Origin: Streptomyces sp. NBC_01481
GTDB lineage: Bacteria > Actinomycetota > Actinomycetes > Streptomycetales > Streptomycetaceae
DNA: 64,000 nucleotides
Direction of reading: 5' to 3'
Assembly (NCBI RefSeq): GCF_026339995.1
Contig: NZ_JAPEPT010000005.1
Span: forward strand, 1-64,000
The position numbers were made by a program, and so were the translations under genes. Below, piece by piece: positions 60,518 through 64,000 of this stretch; position 1 is the first letter of the stretch, and each line of letters begins with the position of its first letter. Below the pieces are notes generated by a model that saw only the letters and a list, made by a program, of their open reading frames with translations, ran no database searches and was not told the origin of the DNA.

Positions 60518-61591
60518 CTATGCGGGCCGGGTGGCTCCGGCGAAAGGCATTTCGTCGATCGGCGCGACCCGGACCGGGGCGCCGGGGCGGGGTGCGTGGA
60601 TCATCTGGCCGCCGCCGATGTAGAGGCCGACATGGCTGATGCCGGAATAGAAGAACACCAGGTCACCGGGGGCGAGTTCGGAGCTGGATACACGCCGGCC
60701 CGCGTTGATCTGGGTGTACGTGGTGCGGGGCAGCGAGACTCCCGCGGAGCGCCAGGCGGCCTGGGTGAGCCCGGAACAGTCGAAGGAGTCGGGCCCGGTC
60801 GCGCCCCAGACGTACGGTTTGCCGAGCGCCCCGTAGGCGAAGGCGACGGCCTGCGCGGCACGGGGGTTGGGGGCCTGGAGGGAGCCGCGGGGGGCCGCGG
60901 AGCGGTCGGCGCGGGTGTCGGTCGCGGCGTCCCCGTAGCCCCCGTTGGACGTCCCCTGCGAGTTGTCGTAGGAGGCGCGCTGCGTGGCAGTGAGCTGGTC
61001 CAGCAGGCGTTCGGCGGCCGAGAGCTTCTTCTGGACGGTTGCCTTGTGCCTGGCCAGTTCGGTCTGCCGGGCCGTGAGCGCGCCCATCCGCTCGCCCGCC
61101 TCGGCCCGCAACCGGGCGATGTCCACGAGCTGTTGGTGCACTCCGGCGATGGCGTCGGCCTGACGGGTGCCGACCCGCTCGGCGAGCGCGGCCCGCTCCA
61201 GATACTCGTCCGGGTCGGAGGTCAGCGCGAGCTGCAGCGCCGGGTCGATGCTGCCTGCGCGGTACTGGGCGGCGGCGATCGAACCGAGCGCGTTGCGTGA
61301 GGTGTTGAGGACCTCGGTCCTGCGGGCGGCCTCGTCGCGCAGCTCGTCCAGCGATCTGCGGGCGCCTGCGGTCTCCTCCTTGGCCCCGTTGTACTTCTCG
61401 GTGGCGGCCTCGGCCTCCTCGTAGAGCTTGTCGACCTTGGCCTTGACCTGTGCGGGGGTGAGGGCGGGCTCGGCAAGTGCGGTGCCGCCGAATGCGGTGG
61501 TCGTTGCGGCGCCGGCGAGCGCGAGGGTGGCGGCGGTCCGGGCCGCGGGCCCGGTGAGCGGATGCTGCTTCGGTTTCCGGTGCGCTGCCAC
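60518..61591 (-). CDS. Secreted NlpC/P60 peptidoglycan endopeptidase, coiled-coil type (357 aa)
   Basis: Signal peptide with TAATLALAGAATTTAFGGTALA, then a coiled-coil region (about residues 45-210: LTPAQVKAKVDKLYEEAEAATEKYNGAKEE...), then a C-terminal NlpC/P60 domain from about 245. The domain has the catalytic Cys in FDCSGLTQAAWRSAGV, His in ISHVGLYIGGGQMIHA and LPRTTYTQ. The RipA-like architecture fits a D,L-endopeptidase. GTG at 61591 gives VAAHRKPK, similar to the paralogue at 62365. No c-di-AMP riboswitch is visible upstream. Confidence 0.9.
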   Translation of the reverse strand: MAAHRKPKQHPLTGPAARTAATLALAGAATTTAFGGTALAEPALTPAQVKAKVDKLYEEAEAATEKYNGAKEETAGARRSLDELRDEAARRTEVLNTSRNALGSIAAAQYRAGSIDPALQLALTSDPDEYLERAALAERVGTRQADAIAGVHQQLVDIARLRAEAGERMGALTARQTELARHKATVQKKLSAAERLLDQLTATQRASYDNSQGTSNGGYGDAATDTRADRSAAPRGSLQAPNPRAAQAVAFAYGALGKPYVWGATGPDSFDCSGLTQAAWRSAGVSLPRTTYTQINAGRRVSSSELAPGDLVFFYSGISHVGLYIGGGQMIHAPRPGAPVRVAPIDEMPFAGATRPA

Positions 61592-61923
61592 GAGGGCGTC
61601 CACGTCCTTCTGTCGTGCCTGCGGTACGAGCCCGAGTCCGACGGCGGTCCGCACAGGGGGAGCGGTCCGCCGCCGGATCTCTCGGCGGTGGTGGCCGACG
61701 GCCGCCCGGGAGCTCGGCGGCGGTGGGGAGTCGGTCACCTGAGGAAGGACGCTAAACCTGGGGGTCACGGGGCAGGGGCGCAAGGACCGGTTTTGCCCGA
61801 AGCTGGACACCCTGGACCGGTTTCTGGGAGCGGACCTGATGGCACCGGCCCGACCCCGCTACCGCTGTGACCGATGCGGCGAATGAGGCACACCTGCCCA
61901 AAGGGCGGTGGTATGGGGATCGT

Positions 61924-61929
61924 TAGGCT
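61924..61929 (+). promoter_or_regulatory. Candidate -10 element of the small membrane gene
   Basis: TAGGCT ends 7 nt before the ATG at 61937, the same motif and nearly the same spacing as at glmS and tsaB. Confidence 0.4.
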
Positions 61930-61936
61930 CCGCCTC

Positions 61937-62290
61937 ATGGACGTACTCATCAATGTCTTCGTCGCCCTGCACATCATCGGTATCGCGTCGCTGCTCGGCG
62001 GCTTCCTCACCCAGATGAAGGCCATGGGCGCGGGGACGGCCCGCTTCAGCCCTGCGATGCTGCACGGCGCGCTGACGATGCTGGTCACCGGCGTGGTGCT
62101 GGTGGGCCTGAACCAGGCGGACGACCAGCCGGTGAACAGCCTGAAGATCGGGATCAAGCTGGCCGTGCTGGTGGTCGTCCTGGGCCTCGTCTACGTCAAG
62201 CGGGACGAGGAGAAGGTCGACAAGGCGCTGTTCGGCGCGGTGGGCGGGCTGACGATCGCGAACATCTTCATCGCGACGCTCTGGACCTGA
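61937..62290 (+). CDS. Small hypothetical membrane protein (117 aa)
   Basis: Four hydrophobic segments (LINVFVALHIIGIASLLGGF; MLHGALTMLVTGVVLVGL; LKIGIKLAVLVVVLGLVYV; and a final one around AVGGLTIANIFIATLW) with a basic/acidic loop KRDEEKVDK before the last. ATG at 61937 follows a leaderless-type -10. No family is recognised with confidence. It converges with the NlpC gene at 62365, and a terminator hairpin lies between. Confidence 0.82.
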   Translation: MDVLINVFVALHIIGIASLLGGFLTQMKAMGAGTARFSPAMLHGALTMLVTGVVLVGLNQADDQPVNSLKIGIKLAVLVVVLGLVYVKRDEEKVDKALFGAVGGLTIANIFIATLWT

Positions 62291-62316
62291 TGCGCGGGAT
62301 GCCCCAGTGAGTCGAA

Positions 62317-62351
62317 GAACGCCCGGGCGCGCTTCGGAGGCCCGGGCGTTC
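62317..62351. terminator. Terminator between convergent genes
   Basis: Perfect 12-bp arms GAACGCCCGGGC/GCCCGGGCGTTC with an 11-nt loop, 26 bp after the membrane gene and 13 bp before the NlpC stop. Confidence 0.85.
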
Positions 62352-62364
62352 GGCTTCTGCCGCG

Positions 62365-63555
62365 TCAGGCGGGGCGCACGCTGCCGTAGATCGGCATGTA
62401 GTAGATCGACTCCTCGCGGACGTTCGTACCGGGCTTCGGTGCGTGGATCATCATGCCGTCGCCGATGTAGATGCCGACGTGGCTGATGTCGTCGTAGAAG
62501 AAGACCAGGTCACCCGGGAGCAAATCCTTCGTCGCGACCCGCGTGCCCACGTTCACCTGGTCCCAGGTGGTGCGCGGCAGGTCCACGCCGGCCGCCTTCC
62601 AGGCGGCCTGGGTCAGCCCCGAGCAGTCGTACGAACTCGGGCCGCTCGCTCCCCAGACGTACGGCTTGCCGATCTGTGCGCGGGCGAAGGCGAGGACCTT
62701 GTCGGCCTTGGCCGCGTAGGTGCTGTCGGTGGTTCCGGTGCTTGTACCGGTGCCAGTGCTGGTGCCGGTGTCCGTGCCCGTCCCGGTGCCGGTGTCCTGG
62801 CTCTGCGCCGCCTCCTGCTGCTGCCGCGCCTCCGCCGCCGCTGCCTCCTTGGCGCGGGCCTCCGCCTCCGCCTTGGCCTGTGCCTCGGCCTTGAGGCGGG
62901 CCTCCTCCTGCTTCTGGCGCTCGAGCGCGGCGAGCCGCGCCTTCTCCTCGGCGGTCAGCTTCGACAGCAGCGCCCGTGCCTCGGCGAGCTTCGCCTGGAC
63001 CTCCTGCTTGCTGCTGCGCAGGGCCTTCTGCGAGAGCGTGAGCGACTCGAGCTTCTCGGTCGCCGCGGCGCGCTGCTTGGCGTCCGCGGCCCGCTGGGTC
63101 TCGTAGTCGTCGATCACCGTGCGCTGACGGTCGGTCATCCGGTCCATCAGCTGCGTCTGGTCGAAGTACGCCTGCGGGCTGTCCGCGAAGAGCAGCGCGG
63201 CGGTAGGAGTGACGGCTCCCGTGCGGTACTGCGTGGCCGCGTAGTTGCCCAGGACTCTGCGCGACTCGTTCAGCTTCTCGGTACGCGTGGCGGCATCGTC
63301 GAGCAGCTCGTCGACCTCGGCCCGCTTCGTGTCGGTGGATTCCTTGGCCTTGTTGTACTTCTCGGTCGCGGTGCCGGCCTGCCGGTACAGGTCGTCGACC
63401 TTCTTCTGCACCTCCTCGATGGAGGGCTTCGGCTCGGTCGGCGCGGCGTTGGCGCTTTGCGTCGACAGCAGCGTGACGCCGGCGATGGCTGCCGTCGTGA
63501 GCCCGACGGCGGGTGAGGTCGTGGTACGGCTGCGTTCCTTGCGATGCGACGCCAA
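62365..63555 (-). CDS. Secreted NlpC/P60 peptidoglycan endopeptidase with long coiled coil (396 aa)
   Basis: Signal peptide (TTSPAVGLTTAAIAGVTLLSTQSANA), a long coiled coil (about 45-240) rich in Ala, Glu and Lys, a Thr/Gly linker (TGTGTGTDTGTSTGTG), and an NlpC/P60 domain with Cys in YDCSGLTQAAWKAAGV and His in ISHVGIYIGDGMMIHA. TTG at 63555 is chosen because AAGGAG lies 9 nt before it and the paralogue begins similarly (LASHRK/VAAHRK); the ATG at 63564 touches the Shine-Dalgarno. Regulation by c-di-AMP is indicated by the riboswitch directly upstream. Confidence 0.9.
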   Translation of the reverse strand: MASHRKERSRTTTSPAVGLTTAAIAGVTLLSTQSANAAPTEPKPSIEEVQKKVDDLYRQAGTATEKYNKAKESTDTKRAEVDELLDDAATRTEKLNESRRVLGNYAATQYRTGAVTPTAALLFADSPQAYFDQTQLMDRMTDRQRTVIDDYETQRAADAKQRAAATEKLESLTLSQKALRSSKQEVQAKLAEARALLSKLTAEEKARLAALERQKQEEARLKAEAQAKAEAEARAKEAAAAEARQQQEAAQSQDTGTGTGTDTGTSTGTGTSTGTTDSTYAAKADKVLAFARAQIGKPYVWGASGPSSYDCSGLTQAAWKAAGVDLPRTTWDQVNVGTRVATKDLLPGDLVFFYDDISHVGIYIGDGMMIHAPKPGTNVREESIYYMPIYGSVRPA

Positions 63556-63570
63556 GGCCGGCATCTCCTT

Positions 63571-63710
63571 CTTCCGTGGACCGCCTACCGGGTTAGCTGT
63601 CGGGTTCGGGCGGAACGGAAGATCGCCCTACGGACCGGATGGGTGCGGTCCGATTCACCCCGGTTGTGCATAGTGGGTCCCCGGTTCCGAACTTCCTTGC
63701 GGAAAGCCCG
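63571..63710 (-). ncRNA. c-di-AMP (ydaO-yuaA) riboswitch
   Basis: Read on the minus strand, the 5' untranslated region has GGGGACCCAC, GGGTGAATC, then CCGCCCGAACCCG, CAGCTAACCCGGTAGGCGG, in the order and spacing of the ydaO-yuaA aptamer. It ends just before the Shine-Dalgarno of the NlpC/P60 gene. In Streptomyces such riboswitches sit before cell-wall hydrolase genes and switch them off when c-di-AMP is high. Boundaries are approximate. Confidence 0.88.
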
Positions 63711-63964
63711 AATTCGGCGCAGGCTGCCCGATGTGGCGCGGATCGCCAGGGGGATACGGGCCGCCTGGTCGAGCACCGTAGCCAACTCGTGTGGCCGCTG
63801 TGAAGGTTGATGTTCGATATGCCCGATACATTTTCGTGACCTTGCCGTTCGACGGACCCGTACGTTCCGGAAGGTGACCCGGCGACATGGCCGGATCACG
63901 CAGAGTTGCGAAGGTCACGCAGGGTGGTGGCCGGATGCGGCGGCAAGCTGTCAGTGCGGCGGCC

Positions 63965-63970
63965 TAGACT
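63965..63970 (+). promoter_or_regulatory. Candidate -10 element for the gene at 63980
   Basis: TAGACT ends 9 nt before the ATG; no RBS between. Confidence 0.35.
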
Positions 63971-63979
63971 CGTAGAGCG

Positions 63980-64000
63980 ATGAGCAGCCTCTTTGACGAC
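63980..64000 (+). CDS. pcrA: Start of a CDS, probably ATP-dependent DNA helicase PcrA/UvrD (7 codons in window)
   Basis: ATG opens MSSLFDD and the window ends. Streptomyces PcrA proteins begin MSSLFDDSFL, so this is very probably the helicase N-terminus, but only seven residues can be seen. The preceding sequence TAGACT is a -10 type element. Confidence 0.5.

Overview
The window is high-GC chromosomal DNA with strong third-position GC bias, many GTG starts, GTGA/ATGA operon overlaps and abundant small intergenic inverted repeats. Several genes are Streptomyces landmarks: whiD and bldM side by side, a WhiB-type protein with a C23/C53/C56/C62 pattern, groES-groEL1 with CIRCE operators, and a cluster of membrane Ser/Thr kinases. 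It is therefore a core region of a Streptomyces chromosome (or a very close relative). I see no prophage, no tRNA or rRNA gene, no CRISPR array and no biosynthetic gene cluster.

Layout. 1-6400: 5' part of coaA (minus strand), a DrrAB-like ABC exporter pair, glmS, acpS and the NAD(P)HX repair gene. 6685-12881: the conserved actinobacterial block alr, alpha/beta hydrolase, tsaE, tsaB, rimI, tsaD (peptidoglycan D-alanine supply, tRNA t6A modification, ribosomal protein acetylation). It is interrupted by a 60-residue ORF under a palindrome and by a YkuD-like protein lacking the catalytic cysteine. 13321-14958: a DGPF/YCII protein and an ECF42-type sigma factor. 15039-18635: a membrane protein, a THUMP-like methyltransferase, and an active/degenerate pair of secreted NodB deacetylases. 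18718-20921: two CIRCE elements, groES and groEL1. 21033-25568: a set of small enzymes (ester cyclase-like, D-2-hydroxyacid dehydrogenase, SDR, MOSC) and a LysR regulator.

25644-30742 is the developmental and GMP block: whiD, bldM (with a sequence matching the sigma-BldN promoter consensus), an ShbA/SigD-like ECF sigma factor, guaB and guaB3. 31437-34615: a UDP-sugar dehydrogenase homologue without its catalytic cysteine, and glpD. 34975-43560: four consecutive receptor-type Ser/Thr kinase genes, one of them a pseudokinase, which appear to share an extracytoplasmic sensor-domain fold. 43811-48357: gabD2, a GMC/cholesterol-oxidase-like enzyme and a sortase-anchored surface protein. 48358-51240: a 700-bp gene-free, highly structured stretch, then chorismate mutase under what looks like a Phe/Tyr leader-peptide attenuator, and guaA. 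51257-64000: a 193-bp MITE-like element, a cupin, a class II aldolase, membrane proteins, a Lia/PspC-like envelope-stress module (PspC/LiaF-like protein divergent from a PspC-histidine kinase and a LuxR response regulator), a secreted-type esterase, a GNAT enzyme and two NlpC/P60 cell-wall hydrolases. The second hydrolase gene sits behind a c-di-AMP (ydaO) riboswitch. The window ends seven codons into a probable pcrA.

Themes: envelope construction and remodelling (glmS, alr, deacetylases, NlpC/P60, kinases, PspC system), development (whiD, bldM, c-di-AMP) and purine/aromatic metabolism (guaB, guaB3, guaA, chorismate mutase). The most notable signals are regulatory RNA (attenuator, riboswitch, hairpin array) and a recurrent set of catalytically degenerate paralogues placed beside intact ones.
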